Positions 45,928-54,512 of a stretch of DNA of 64,000 nt are shown here, piece after piece. The stretch spans positions 1 through 64,000 of the forward strand of contig NZ_LFME01000004.1 in the NCBI RefSeq assembly GCF_001043115.1. The letters run 5' to 3'. Made by a program: the position numbers and the translations under genes. Source of the DNA: Xanthomonas sp. NCPPB 1128 (GTDB lineage: Bacteria; Pseudomonadota; Gammaproteobacteria; Xanthomonadales; Xanthomonadaceae). Numbering within the stretch: the first letter of the stretch is position 1; every line of letters begins with the position of its first letter. The notes beneath the pieces were generated by a model, which saw only the letters and a program-made list of their open reading frames with translations, did not search any database and was not told the origin of the DNA.

Positions 45928-47223
45928 TCACGCCGCATCCTTGCGCGGGAACCGATAGAACAGCGCGCCGACCAGCAACGCCACGCCCGCGGCGGCCAGG
46001 TTCTGCCAACTGGCGCTGAACAGCAGCGCCAACGCCAGCAACAGCGCCGCCAACGGAATCAGCGGCCCGCCCGGCAACCGCAGCGCGCCGGGACGGTCGC
46101 GGTAGCGCCGTGCCAGCACCAGCACCGCGGCGGCGGTGCCGATGTAGGCGAACAGGCGGGTGACCATCGACAGCAGCGCCAGTTGCACGAACGAGCCGGA
46201 CAGCGCCAACGCCAGCGACAGCACGCCCTGCAGCAGGATCGCCGCGGCCGGCGTGCGGAAGCGCGGGTGCACCCGCGCCAGGAATGCCGGGCCATAGCCG
46301 TCCTTGGCCAGCGCGAACAGGAAGCGCGGCCCCAGCATCACCGTGTTGCTGGTGGTGCCGAGGATGGAGATGGTGGCGCCGACGGTGAGGATCAGCGCCA
46401 GCGCCTCACCGCCGAAGCCGCTGGCGGCATCGGCCAGCGGCGTGGCCGATTGCGCCACGTTGGGCAGGGTGCCCTGCGCCACCACCTGCACCGCGGCGTA
46501 GATCAGGGTGACGGTGACGATCATGGTGATCAGCGCGAACGGCACGTCGCGGCGCGGGTTGCTGTATTCGCCGGCGGCGGCCGGGATGTTCTCGAAGCCG
46601 GCGTAGGCGAACAGCAACAGCAACGCCGCCTCGCCGAGGTTGCCGACATCGCGCGGGTCCGGAGTCTTGCCGGAGAACGCCCACGACCAGTCCACGTAGA
46701 ACACGCCGATGGCCACGAACAGCAGCAGCGGCACCAGCTTGCCGATCACCAGCGCCACGCCGGTGCGCGCGGCCGACTTCACCCCGATCACGTTGATCGC
46801 GGTGAGCAGGCCGAGCGAGCCGACCACGATGCCCAGGCGCGCGCCGCCGCCGGACGCGGCCGGCCAGAAGCGCACCACCGCATCGGCCAGGCCGTTGCTC
46901 AGCGCCGCCGCCGAACTGATCCGGGTCAGCCAGATCATCCAGCCGATCTCGAAGCCGGCGAAGCGGCCGAACGCCTCGCGCGCGTACAGATAGCTGCCGC
47001 CGGGTTCGTCGAAGTAGCTGGCCGCCTGCGCGTAGCACAGCACCAGCAGCGCCACCGCCACACCGGCCAGCAGCACTGCCCACAGGCTCAGCGGCCCGAG
47101 CAGGGCGGCGGTGGCAGCGGGCAGCAGATAGATGCCGCTGCCGATCACGTCGTTGATCGACAGCCCGACGATCTGCCAGCGGCTGACCGCACGCACCAGC
47201 CCGGGTTGCGGCGTCTCGCTCAC
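45928..47223 (-). CDS. APC-family amino acid permease
   Basis: A 431-residue transporter with about 12 helices. The first helix has the unwound glycine motif (VIGSGIYLLPA) that binds substrate in APC proteins, and the conserved FDEPGGSYLYAREAFG loop follows. FAYAGFENIPAAAGE in helix 6 is also typical. The start is GTG, and it overlaps the stop of the L,D-transpeptidase gene (GTGA), so the two are probably one operon. The substrate cannot be read. Confidence 0.9.
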   Translation of the reverse strand: MSETPQPGLVRAVSRWQIVGLSINDVIGSGIYLLPAATAALLGPLSLWAVLLAGVAVALLVLCYAQAASYFDEPGGSYLYAREAFGRFAGFEIGWMIWLTRISSAAALSNGLADAVVRFWPAASGGGARLGIVVGSLGLLTAINVIGVKSAARTGVALVIGKLVPLLLFVAIGVFYVDWSWAFSGKTPDPRDVGNLGEAALLLLFAYAGFENIPAAAGEYSNPRRDVPFALITMIVTVTLIYAAVQVVAQGTLPNVAQSATPLADAASGFGGEALALILTVGATISILGTTSNTVMLGPRFLFALAKDGYGPAFLARVHPRFRTPAAAILLQGVLSLALALSGSFVQLALLSMVTRLFAYIGTAAAVLVLARRYRDRPGALRLPGGPLIPLAALLLALALLFSASWQNLAAAGVALLVGALFYRFPRKDAA

Positions 47224-48044
47224 GGTGCCGGCTCCACGGCCGGCAATGCCCAGTCGGCCCGCAGGCGCTGGTAGTCACTGCGCGGCAGCAGCACGAACAG
47301 CGGCGCCGCCGACGGCCGCAGCCATGCCAGCAGCCGCTGCATGTCGGCCGGCTGCATCGCGGTGCAGCCCGCGGTCGGGGCGCCCGGGGCGCGCCACAGG
47401 TGGGCGAAGATGCAGCTGCCGGCGCCGGGCGTGGCCTGCGCGTTGTGCTGGATCACGAAGCCTTCGCGGTAGCGCTGGTCGCCTTCGTGTTGGAGATCCA
47501 GGCGCATCGGTTCGGTGGACCCGGCGACCGCGGCGCTGCCGACCTCCTTGGCATCGACGATGCGGTTGTACAGCGGCGAGTCCGGCACGTCGATGCAATA
47601 GCTGCTCGCCTGCATCGCCTGGTAGGGCATGGCGCTGTCGATGCGCGGTGCATAGCCGAACGCCTCGCCGATGGTGAACACTCCAGCGGGGCTGCGGCCA
47701 TCGCCTTCGCGCTTCTGCGGGCCGTCGCCTTGCGCCGGATGCAGGCCCAGGCCCCAGGCGCTGCCGTGACTGCCAAGACTCACGTCGAAGGCCTTGCCAT
47801 GCGCGCGCCAGCCCTGCGCATCGCGTTCGAATGCCTGCAACGTGCCCTGCGGGCTGTCCCAATCCGGCGCCAGCACCAGGATCAGCTGTTGCGCGCGCTG
47901 CAGCGCGGGCACGGCACCGGTGTCGGTGTCGGCGGCCATGCTGGGCGCGGCGATCAGGGCGCACAGCAGCGCCAGGCCGATGCGCCAGGCGCGACGGCGG
48001 CCGGTGTGCGCTGACGCGGCAGGGGACCGATGGAGCAGGGGCAT
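47220..48044 (-). CDS. L,D-transpeptidase family protein, exported
   Basis: A 274-residue protein with a Sec signal ending near PSMAA and a YkuD-type catalytic fold. The catalytic block reads FAHLWRAPGAPTAGCTAM, with the His and the nucleophile Cys of the (T)xGC motif. Earlier, GDGRSPAGVFTIGEAFGY is the substrate-side strand typical of the family. It would make or edit 3-3 peptide crosslinks or anchor proteins to peptidoglycan. The ATG follows CGGAG. It is the first gene of an operon with the downstream permease. Confidence 0.88.
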   Translation of the reverse strand: MPLLHRSPAASAHTGRRRAWRIGLALLCALIAAPSMAADTDTGAVPALQRAQQLILVLAPDWDSPQGTLQAFERDAQGWRAHGKAFDVSLGSHGSAWGLGLHPAQGDGPQKREGDGRSPAGVFTIGEAFGYAPRIDSAMPYQAMQASSYCIDVPDSPLYNRIVDAKEVGSAAVAGSTEPMRLDLQHEGDQRYREGFVIQHNAQATPGAGSCIFAHLWRAPGAPTAGCTAMQPADMQRLLAWLRPSAAPLFVLLPRSDYQRLRADWALPAVEPAP

Positions 48045-48255
48045 GGGGATCTCCGGTGGCGGCATGGCGCAATCGACGCGCCGTGGGTGAACGGTAGCGC
48101 AGTTGCAAGGTGGATGGCGCGGGCTGATGCGGCGGGCTTGTCGACGACTCGACTGATGCCGTGGATGACGGGTGGTGCATGGGCTTTTGACGCGTGGGCG
48201 GCGGTATGGGTGTTGTGTCGTGGGTACTTGTTCGGAACTCACGCAAGCTGATCCT

Positions 48256-48620
48256 TGCCGCTGCCGCTGCCGCTGCCGCTGCCGCTGCCGCTGCCGCTGC
48301 TGTTGTTGTTGTTGTTGTTGTTGTTGCTGCTGTTGCTCGTGCTTTTGCCGTGGCTTTGGCTTTTGACTTACCGGGTTCCCTTCCGAAGCGGCGGCCGGCC
48401 CGGGGAAAAACCCCGAAGGGGCGGCGCACATGGATGTGCGCCGTTCGCGGCAGGGGCAGGATGCCCCTTCCGCGAATCCCCGGGGTGGACGCGGACCCGG
48501 AGCGCGTTAGCGCGGAGGGCGCGAGGCAGGGTGTGCTTTCTTTTGGTTACTTTTCTTTGCACAAGCAAAGAAAAGTAACTCGCCGCAAGGCGAAAGCTTT
48601 GCTCGTGCTCTTGCTGCTGC
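48256..48620 (+). repeat. hairpin-rich dispersed element, left copy
   Basis: From left to right: a (CTGCCG)n then (TTG)n tract to 48336, then TTTGGCTTTTGACTTACCGG, then at least five short stem-loops. These are CCCC-GAA-GGGG (48411-48421), GGCGCACATGGATGTGCGCC (48423-48442), a nested TTCGCGG/CCGCGAA stem with inner GGGGCA/TGCCCC (48444-48476), the 14-bp perfect TTACTTTTCTTTGC hairpin (48547-48578) and CGCC-GCAA-GGCG (48581-48592). A long open frame crosses it, but it does not look like a protein. The other copy is inverted at 48722-49050. Confidence 0.8.
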
Positions 48621-48630
48621 GGCTGGGTTG

Positions 48631-48692
48631 CAGAAGCGGCTTCAGCCGCGACCAACGCTCGGTAATGCTGTCGCGGCTGAAGCCGCTGCTAC
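48631..48692. repeat. decayed REPIN in the loop between the two hairpin-rich copies
   Basis: GCGGCTTCAGCCGCGA and TCGCGGCTGAAGCCGC retain the REP core, but the flanking GTAGGAGC has become CAGAAGC on one side and GCTGCTAC on the other. It is the fourth family member in this window and the most altered. Confidence 0.75.
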
Positions 48693-48721
48693 GGTCTCTC
48701 TCACCTGACACTCAAGCTTGA

Positions 48722-49050
48722 AGCAACAGCAAAGGCTTTCGCCCTTTCGGGCGAGTTACTTTTCTTTGCTCGCGCAAAGAAAAGGTAACCAAAAGAAAGC
48801 GCGCCCTGCCTACGCGCCCTCCGCGCTGCGCGCTCCGGGTCCGCGAACCAGACGGGATCCGCGGAAGGGGCATCCTGCCCCTGCCGCGGACGGCGCACAT
48901 CCCTGTGCGCCGCCCTTCGGGTGTTTCCCGCCTGGTTCGCCGCTTCGGAAGGGAACCCGGTAAGTCAAAAGCCAAAGCGACAGCAACAGCAACATCAGGA
49001 GCAACAACAACAACAACAACAACGGCAACGGCAACGGCAAGAGCAAGAGC
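48722..49050 (-). repeat. hairpin-rich dispersed element, right (inverted) copy
   Basis: On the minus strand it has the same order as the left copy: triplet tract, TTTGGCTTTTGACTTACCGG, the GGGTTCCCTTCCGAAGCGGC block, CCC-GAA-GGG, a GGCGCACA...TGTGCGCC stem (48892-48911), a nested TCCGCGG/CCGCGGA stem with GGGGCA/TGCCCC, the TTAC(C)TTTTCTTTGC hairpin (48756-48788) and CGCCC-GAAA-GGGCG (48740-48753). Stems are kept by paired changes relative to the left copy. The triplet tract here is (TTG)n and (CCGTTG)n rather than (CTGCCG)n. Confidence 0.8.
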
Positions 49051-49144
49051 GATGGAAAAGACTCGACTACCGTGCGCAAGCATGAGATGCAGCCGCAAGC
49101 GGACGCTGCGCCATCTTCCCAGTCTCGAGCCCGACGCTATGAAA

Positions 49145-50206
49145 CTAGCGAACCGACAGCGGCCGCAACACCGAATCGCGCGAGACCAGTCGATGCGGCA
49201 CCACATGATCGACATAAGCGTGCTCGGAACCAGCCGCCTGCCGGATCTCCCGCAGCAGCACGTCGATCGCCGTGTCGGTCATGTCCGCCACCGGTTGATG
49301 GATGGTGGTCAGTTCTGGCCACACCATCGTCGATGCCGACGTGTCGTCGAATCCCACCACCGACAGATCCTCCGGCACCTTCAGACGGCGGCGATGCGCC
49401 ACCGACACCACCGCCGAGGCCATGTCGTCGTTGCTCGCGAAAATCGCGCTGGGGCGCTGCTGCAGCGCCAACAACCGTTCGGCCGCCTCCAGTCCGGCGC
49501 GATAGGTGAAGTCGCCGGGCTGCACCAGCGCGTCGTCATAGTCGATGCCCGCATCCGCCAGTGCATCCCGGTAGCCCTGCCAGCGGTGCGCACTGGCCGT
49601 CTGGTTCGGGTCGCCGGTGATGTAGCCGATGCGGGTGTGCCCGTGCGCGATCAGGTGCGACACCATGTCATGGCTGGCACGGCGGTCGTCGATGCGCACG
49701 CAGGAGACCCTGTCGCTGAACCGGCCTGACGCGATGGAGACGACGGGAATCCCGGCGTCGGCGAACACGGCGACGATCGCCTTCGATTCGCACAGCGGCG
49801 CCGGCAGGATCACTCCCGCCACGCTGCTGCAGAGCGTGCGCGCGGCGGCGCGACGCGCCCGCGGACCCAGTCCATCCCAGGTGGCGATCACCAGTTGCGC
49901 CGCCACGCGGGTGGACCCGCGCAGCGCGCCGACCAGCAGTTCGCGCAGATAACTGGAGCTGGGATTGGTGTAGATCAACGCGATGCAGGTGTGCTGCGCC
50001 GCGGCGAGCGCGCTGGCCGCCGGGTTGGGCCGGTAATCCAGTGCGCGCACGCTGCGCATCACCCGCTCGCGGGTGCTTTCGCGCACGCCGGCGTGCCCAT
50101 GGGTGACGCGCGAGACGGTCATGGGCGAGACGCCCGCATGCGCCGCGACGTCGTCGATGGTGATGGCGCTCGCTTTTCGACGCAGCGTTTTGGGGGTGTT
50201 CTTCAA
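49145..50206 (-). CDS. LacI-family transcriptional regulator (XylR-like)
   Basis: A 353-residue repressor: the helix-turn-helix ITIDDVAAHAGVSPMTVSRV with hinge helix at the N-terminus, then a periplasmic-binding-protein-type sugar domain (LPAPLCESK, GYITGDPNQTASAHRWQGY, FASNDDMASAV, VVGFDDTSAS). The TTG at 50206 is preferred because AAAGGAA lies upstream and the paralogue at 62.6-63.7 kb has the same arrangement; an ATG nine codons upstream (50233) is the alternative. It lies divergent to the TonB-dependent receptor with a perfect palindrome between, so it probably controls that locus in response to a xylo-sugar. Confidence 0.88.
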   Translation of the reverse strand: MKNTPKTLRRKASAITIDDVAAHAGVSPMTVSRVTHGHAGVRESTRERVMRSVRALDYRPNPAASALAAAQHTCIALIYTNPSSSYLRELLVGALRGSTRVAAQLVIATWDGLGPRARRAAARTLCSSVAGVILPAPLCESKAIVAVFADAGIPVVSIASGRFSDRVSCVRIDDRRASHDMVSHLIAHGHTRIGYITGDPNQTASAHRWQGYRDALADAGIDYDDALVQPGDFTYRAGLEAAERLLALQQRPSAIFASNDDMASAVVSVAHRRRLKVPEDLSVVGFDDTSASTMVWPELTTIHQPVADMTDTAIDVLLREIRQAAGSEHAYVDHVVPHRLVSRDSVLRPLSVR

Positions 50207-50277
50207 GGAATGCGTTCCTTTGTTGCGACGCATGATGACAAGCGAGGTCCCGGATGCGTAGTCTGCGGTCGACGCGA

Positions 50278-50291
50278 TGATAGCGCTATCA
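50278..50291. promoter_or_regulatory. xyl-box-like operator palindrome
   Basis: TGATAGCGCTATCA is a 14-bp perfect palindrome in the gap between the divergent lacI-type and TonB-receptor genes. It closely resembles the xyl-box described for XylR of Xanthomonas campestris (TGGTAGCGCTAACA from memory). A second copy precedes xylB at 57101. Confidence 0.72.
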
Positions 50292-50477
50292 ATCAGCGAC
50301 AGTCGGGCTCGGGGGGAGCCTTTATCGCGCGTCGTCTGGCAATCCTGAAACGGAGTTTTGAATCGCAGCGAACGCTCAGCGCGCTGCGATGTTCGGCGTG
50401 GAAGACGGGCATCGCCCGTGCGTGCCTCTTGGGGGAGGGGCGGTACATCCATCGATCGCATGTCAGAGGGGAGAGTC

Positions 50478-50528
50478 ATGAGCGCTTCTATGTTTCGTCG
50501 CACGCCAGACCTGAGGGCTCGTCCATGA
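50478..50528 (+). CDS. possible 16-residue leader peptide upstream of the TonB receptor
   Basis: ATG at 50478 is preceded by AGAGGGGAGAG, a much better ribosome-binding site than that of the receptor itself. The frame MSASMFRRTPDLRARP ends in TGA that overlaps the receptor ATG (ATGA). It could be a translated leader that couples to receptor translation. The alternative is chance. Confidence 0.3.
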   Translation: MSASMFRRTPDLRARP

Positions 50529-53500
50529 GCCGTGCACTGGCGAAGTTCAAATCCACGGCCATGTTCACCTTCGTCGGTGGCGTCCTGGTCATCAATCCCG
50601 CCTTCGCACAGGACGCCACGACGCCGGCGCCTGCCGCGCAGCAGCAGGCCCAGAGCAGCCCGACGCAGCTGGACACCGTCCAGGTCACCGGCCTGCGCAA
50701 CAGCCTGAGCCAGGCGATGGACATCAAGCGCGACGCCGCGGGCGTGGTGGATGCCATCAGTGCCGAGGACATCGGCAAGTTCCCCGACACCAACCTGGCC
50801 GAGTCGCTGCAACGCATCACCGGCATCTCCATCGAGCGACGCGACGGCGAAGGCGCCCAGGTCACCGCGCGCGGCTTCGGTCCGCAGTTCAACATGGTGA
50901 CGCTCAACGGGCGGCAGATGCCGGGCGCCGATGCGTTCGGTGCCGCCGGGCAGGTCGCCATCGGCGGCGTCGATGGCGGCACCCGCGCCTTCAACTTCGC
51001 CCAGCTTGCGGCCGAGGCGATCAACGGCATCGAGGTCTACAAGACCAGCCAGGCCAACATGCCCAGCGGTGGCATCGGCGCTACCATCAACATCCTGACC
51101 GCGCGCCCGTTCGACCATCAGGGCATCGTCGCCAGTGCCGGCGCCAAGGCCGTCTCCGACCGCAGCCAGCCGTTCGATAACGACATCACCCCGGAACTGT
51201 CCGGCATCTTCAGCTACAGCAATCCGGACAAGACCTTCGGCGTCGGCGTGAGCGCGAGTTACCAGAAGCGCAAGGGCGGCTCGGTGCAGGCCACCGAGAA
51301 CTACTGGAACGTGCAGCCGTGGACCGGCTCGATGCCCGGCAACCCGACGGTGGTCAATGCGCCGCAGGTCGGTGCGCTGTACGCCCGCCCGAACGACCTG
51401 CGCTATGCGTTCTCCGAGTTCGAACGCGAGCGCGTCAACGGCCAGGCGGTGCTGCAGTTCGCGCCCACCGACAGCCTGACCCTGACCCTGGACTACACCT
51501 ATTCGACCAACGAGATCACCGAGAATCGTGGCGAGCAGGGCATGTGGTTGCAGAACAGCAACTACACCGACGTGACCTTCGATACCAGCGGTGCGGTGGC
51601 TGTGCCGACCTATATCCGCGAAATCGCCGGCACCAAGGATTTCGGCCTCGAGCAGCAGCGCAGCATGCAGAAGTACAAGCTGGGTTCGCTCGGTCTGAAC
51701 GCGGTCTGGAACGTGACCGATCGGCTCAAGCTCAGTTTCGACGCACACGACTCGAAGAACGAGAGCCGCCCGAACGATCCGCTGACCGGCGGCGGTTCCA
51801 TCTTCATGAGCATCGCCGGCACCAACAACTGCACCACCGGTCCGCACTGTGGCGGCTCCTGGGTGCAGGAACTGAACTTCAACAACGGCCTGCCGATCGG
51901 CACCCAGGTCTGGTATCCGAGCGACGCCGCCGCCGCGGCCAAGGCCAATGGCGTGGTCAACCCGGGCTTCGTGCCGGGCGAGATCGGTTCGCAGGTGCTG
52001 CGGGTCAACTCGCAGAGCCAGATCAGCCAGATCAAGCAGGCCCGCGTCGACGGCGAGTGGAGCTTCGACCAGGGCCGCTTCCAGTTCGGCGTGGACAGCA
52101 GCAAGTCCAGCACCCATCGCATCCAGGCGGCCGAGGCGTATTCCACCCTGGGCGACTGGGGCGTGGCCAACGTCGACCGCGATACCGCCGGCGGCCTGAT
52201 GAACCTGATGCAGCCGGTCAACATCATCGGCCTGTTCCATGACTACAGCGGCAGCAGTTGGCCCGCATGGCGGGGCGATGCCGGCCGGCTCGCGGAGTGG
52301 GCGGCCAGCCAGTACGGCGTCGGCCTGGGCGTGAGCCCGCAGCGTGCCGCCGACAACTTCGTGGAGGAGAAGACCCGCTCGGCGTATTTCCAGGTCGAGC
52401 TGGATGGCGAGTTGGCCGGTCGGCGCACCAACACCCGCCTGGGCGTGCGCTACGAGACCACCGATGTGGTGTCGACCTCGGTCATCGCCACGCCCGAAGC
52501 GATCCAGTGGCAGTCCAACAACGACTTCCGCGTGGTGCTGTCCAACGAGCAGCAACCCTTCAGCGAAAAGACCACGTACAGCTACATCCTGCCGAACCTG
52601 GATTTCAGCATCGATCTCACCGACACGCTGAAGGGCCGCGTTTCGTTCGGCAAGAGCATCGCGCGCGCGCCGATCGGCAATCTCTATGCCGGCCCCGGGG
52701 CGCAGCAGCCGTTCGGGTCGGTGCTGATCGATCCGTCCTCGCGCGCCAGCGGCACGGCACAGAACCCGGCACTGAAGCCGCTGGAGTCCGACAACCTCGA
52801 CCTGGCGCTGGAGTGGTACTTCGCCGACGCCAGCTACCTGTCGGTGACGTACTGGAACAAGTCCGTCAACAACTTCATCGGCAACACCGTGGTGCAGGAG
52901 AATCTGTACGGCCTGCGCGATCCCACTTCGGGTCCGGACGCGAAGTCGGCGTTGGCGTTCCTCACCAGCGGCGCCTGTCTCGCCCAGGTCGGCCCGGCCA
53001 ACGCGGCGGCCTGCTCGGCCAACGATACCTCCCTGTTCACCGCGCTGGCCCTGCTGCGCAACAACCCGGCCGGCCTGGCCGCCTACAACGGCACCGGCGC
53101 GCAGGTGCTGGCGACCGAAGCGGCCTACGATCTCTACGGCGAGGCCGACGATCCGTTGTACGAGTTCAACGTCAACCGTCCGATCAACCAGAACCAGGCC
53201 AAGCTGCATGGCTGGGAACTGGGCGGGCAGTACTTCCTTGGCGACACCGGGTTCGGCATCCTCGCCAACTACACCATCGTCAAAGGCGACGTCGGTTACG
53301 ACAATGGTGGCGATCCGAGCATCGACCAGTTCGCGCTCACCGGCCTGAGCGACACCGCCAATGCGGTGCTGATGTACGAAAAGTACGGCTGGTCGGTACG
53401 CCTGGCCTGGAACTGGCGCGACCAGTACCTGATCCTGGCCAACCAGGGCACCAGCCGCAATCCGTACTATGTGGAACCGTATGAGCAGTGGGACCTCAGC

Positions 53501-53656
53501 GTGAACTACACGTTGAACGACAACTGGTCGTTCGGCCTGGAGGCGATCAACCTGACCGGCGAGGACGTGCGCTGGCGCTCGCGCACCTCGCAGATGATCG
53601 TGAAGCTGGCCGACCAGAGTCCGCGGTATATGCTGGGCGTGCGCTACAAGTTCTGA
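50525..53656 (+). CDS. TonB-dependent receptor (carbohydrate type)
   Basis: A 1043-residue outer-membrane active transporter. Signal peptide ends near NPAFAQ; a TonB-box-like LDTVQVTG lies near residue 55. The plug domain has DTNLAESLQRITGISIERRDG and LNGRQMPG, and the 22-strand barrel ends in Phe (MLGVRYKF). No N-terminal STN signalling domain is present, so it does not drive an anti-sigma system. Its place beside xylBA and two LacI genes suggests import of xylo-oligosaccharides. Start is the ATG at 50525, with GAGGG upstream. Confidence 0.94.
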   Translation: MSRALAKFKSTAMFTFVGGVLVINPAFAQDATTPAPAAQQQAQSSPTQLDTVQVTGLRNSLSQAMDIKRDAAGVVDAISAEDIGKFPDTNLAESLQRITGISIERRDGEGAQVTARGFGPQFNMVTLNGRQMPGADAFGAAGQVAIGGVDGGTRAFNFAQLAAEAINGIEVYKTSQANMPSGGIGATINILTARPFDHQGIVASAGAKAVSDRSQPFDNDITPELSGIFSYSNPDKTFGVGVSASYQKRKGGSVQATENYWNVQPWTGSMPGNPTVVNAPQVGALYARPNDLRYAFSEFERERVNGQAVLQFAPTDSLTLTLDYTYSTNEITENRGEQGMWLQNSNYTDVTFDTSGAVAVPTYIREIAGTKDFGLEQQRSMQKYKLGSLGLNAVWNVTDRLKLSFDAHDSKNESRPNDPLTGGGSIFMSIAGTNNCTTGPHCGGSWVQELNFNNGLPIGTQVWYPSDAAAAAKANGVVNPGFVPGEIGSQVLRVNSQSQISQIKQARVDGEWSFDQGRFQFGVDSSKSSTHRIQAAEAYSTLGDWGVANVDRDTAGGLMNLMQPVNIIGLFHDYSGSSWPAWRGDAGRLAEWAASQYGVGLGVSPQRAADNFVEEKTRSAYFQVELDGELAGRRTNTRLGVRYETTDVVSTSVIATPEAIQWQSNNDFRVVLSNEQQPFSEKTTYSYILPNLDFSIDLTDTLKGRVSFGKSIARAPIGNLYAGPGAQQPFGSVLIDPSSRASGTAQNPALKPLESDNLDLALEWYFADASYLSVTYWNKSVNNFIGNTVVQENLYGLRDPTSGPDAKSALAFLTSGACLAQVGPANAAACSANDTSLFTALALLRNNPAGLAAYNGTGAQVLATEAAYDLYGEADDPLYEFNVNRPINQNQAKLHGWELGGQYFLGDTGFGILANYTIVKGDVGYDNGGDPSIDQFALTGLSDTANAVLMYEKYGWSVRLAWNWRDQYLILANQGTSRNPYYVEPYEQWDLSVNYTLNDNWSFGLEAINLTGEDVRWRSRTSQMIVKLADQSPRYMLGVRYKF

Positions 53657-53751
53657 GGAAGGCGAAGAGGATCTCTTCGCATGTCGCCACGGATGCCGCC
53701 GCTGTCGCGGCGGCATCTCGTGCAAGGCTCCAACCGGGAGTGCGCACCACC

Positions 53752-54510
53752 ATGCCGCGTTACGAAATGCTCAACAACATCGCGCACCGCGACCTGCGCG
53801 TGGCCACCGACTTCGGCCCCGAGTTCGGCGACGCGGTGGGCATGCTGCCGGCCTATCCGAGCGAGTTCGCCGAGTTGCAGCGCGAGTATCCGATCTTCCT
53901 GCGCAAGGACCCGGCGACCGGCGCATGGCAGTCCGTGGCGCTGCTGGGGTTCGAACAGCACGAGAATCTGTTCCTGCACGAGCGGCGCTGGACGGCCTCG
54001 TATCTGCCCGGGGCGGCGGCCAAGGGGCCGTTCCTGATCGGCTTCCAGGAGCAGAGGATCGACGGCGTGCTCAGCCAGGAAGCGGTACTGCACGTGGACA
54101 TGGAGCATCCGCGGGTGACGGCGATGCAGGGCGAGCCGGTGTTCCTGCCGCAGGGCGGCAACACGCCCTATCTCGACCACATCGCCGGGGTGCTGCGCGG
54201 CATTCACGAGGGCCATGCGTTCGGCGCGGACATGTTCGCCGCGCTCGATGCACAGGGGCTGATCCAGCCGGTGTCGCTCGACGTGCAACTCGATGCGCAG
54301 CATCGCGTCGGCGTCAACGGCCTGCATGCGATCGACCGCGAACACCTGGCCGAGCTGGACGGCGCCGCGCTGGCCGCGCTCAACCGCGCCGGCTATCTGG
54401 AAGGCGCGTACCTGATGCTGGCCTCGCTGCACAACATGCGCCGCCTGATCGCCGAGAAACAGCGGCGCCTGCGCGTGCAGGATGCCGCCGGCGCGGCAGG
54501 CAGGAACTGA
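53752..54510 (+). CDS. SapC family protein
   Basis: A 252-residue cytoplasmic protein starting MPRYEMLNNIAHRDLRV, with PAYPSEFAELQREYPIFLRKD and LLGFEQHENLFLHERRW, which are SapC-family segments. The family name comes from an S-layer gene of Campylobacter, but no S-layer role is implied here. SapC genes are often found after TonB receptors and before halogenase-like genes, as in this window. Function unknown. Confidence 0.85.
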   Translation: MPRYEMLNNIAHRDLRVATDFGPEFGDAVGMLPAYPSEFAELQREYPIFLRKDPATGAWQSVALLGFEQHENLFLHERRWTASYLPGAAAKGPFLIGFQEQRIDGVLSQEAVLHVDMEHPRVTAMQGEPVFLPQGGNTPYLDHIAGVLRGIHEGHAFGADMFAALDAQGLIQPVSLDVQLDAQHRVGVNGLHAIDREHLAELDGAALAALNRAGYLEGAYLMLASLHNMRRLIAEKQRRLRVQDAAGAAGRN

Positions 54511-54512
54511 GC

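Noticed and set aside
48194-48963. Several open frames across the hairpin-rich element (poly-Val, poly-Leu, Pro-Lys-Arg rich)
   Set aside because: The two copies keep base-pairing rather than one reading frame; the predicted peptides shift frame between copies.
48256-49050. CRISPR array
   Set aside because: Short tandem triplets and hairpins are not direct repeats of 24-40 bases with unique spacers, and no cas genes are near.
49145-53725. A single minus-strand frame of about 1500 codons that would fuse a long N-terminal region to the LacI regulator
   Set aside because: The upper two thirds are antisense to the TonB receptor and have no similarity to a protein; the regulator has its own start and ribosome-binding site near 50206.
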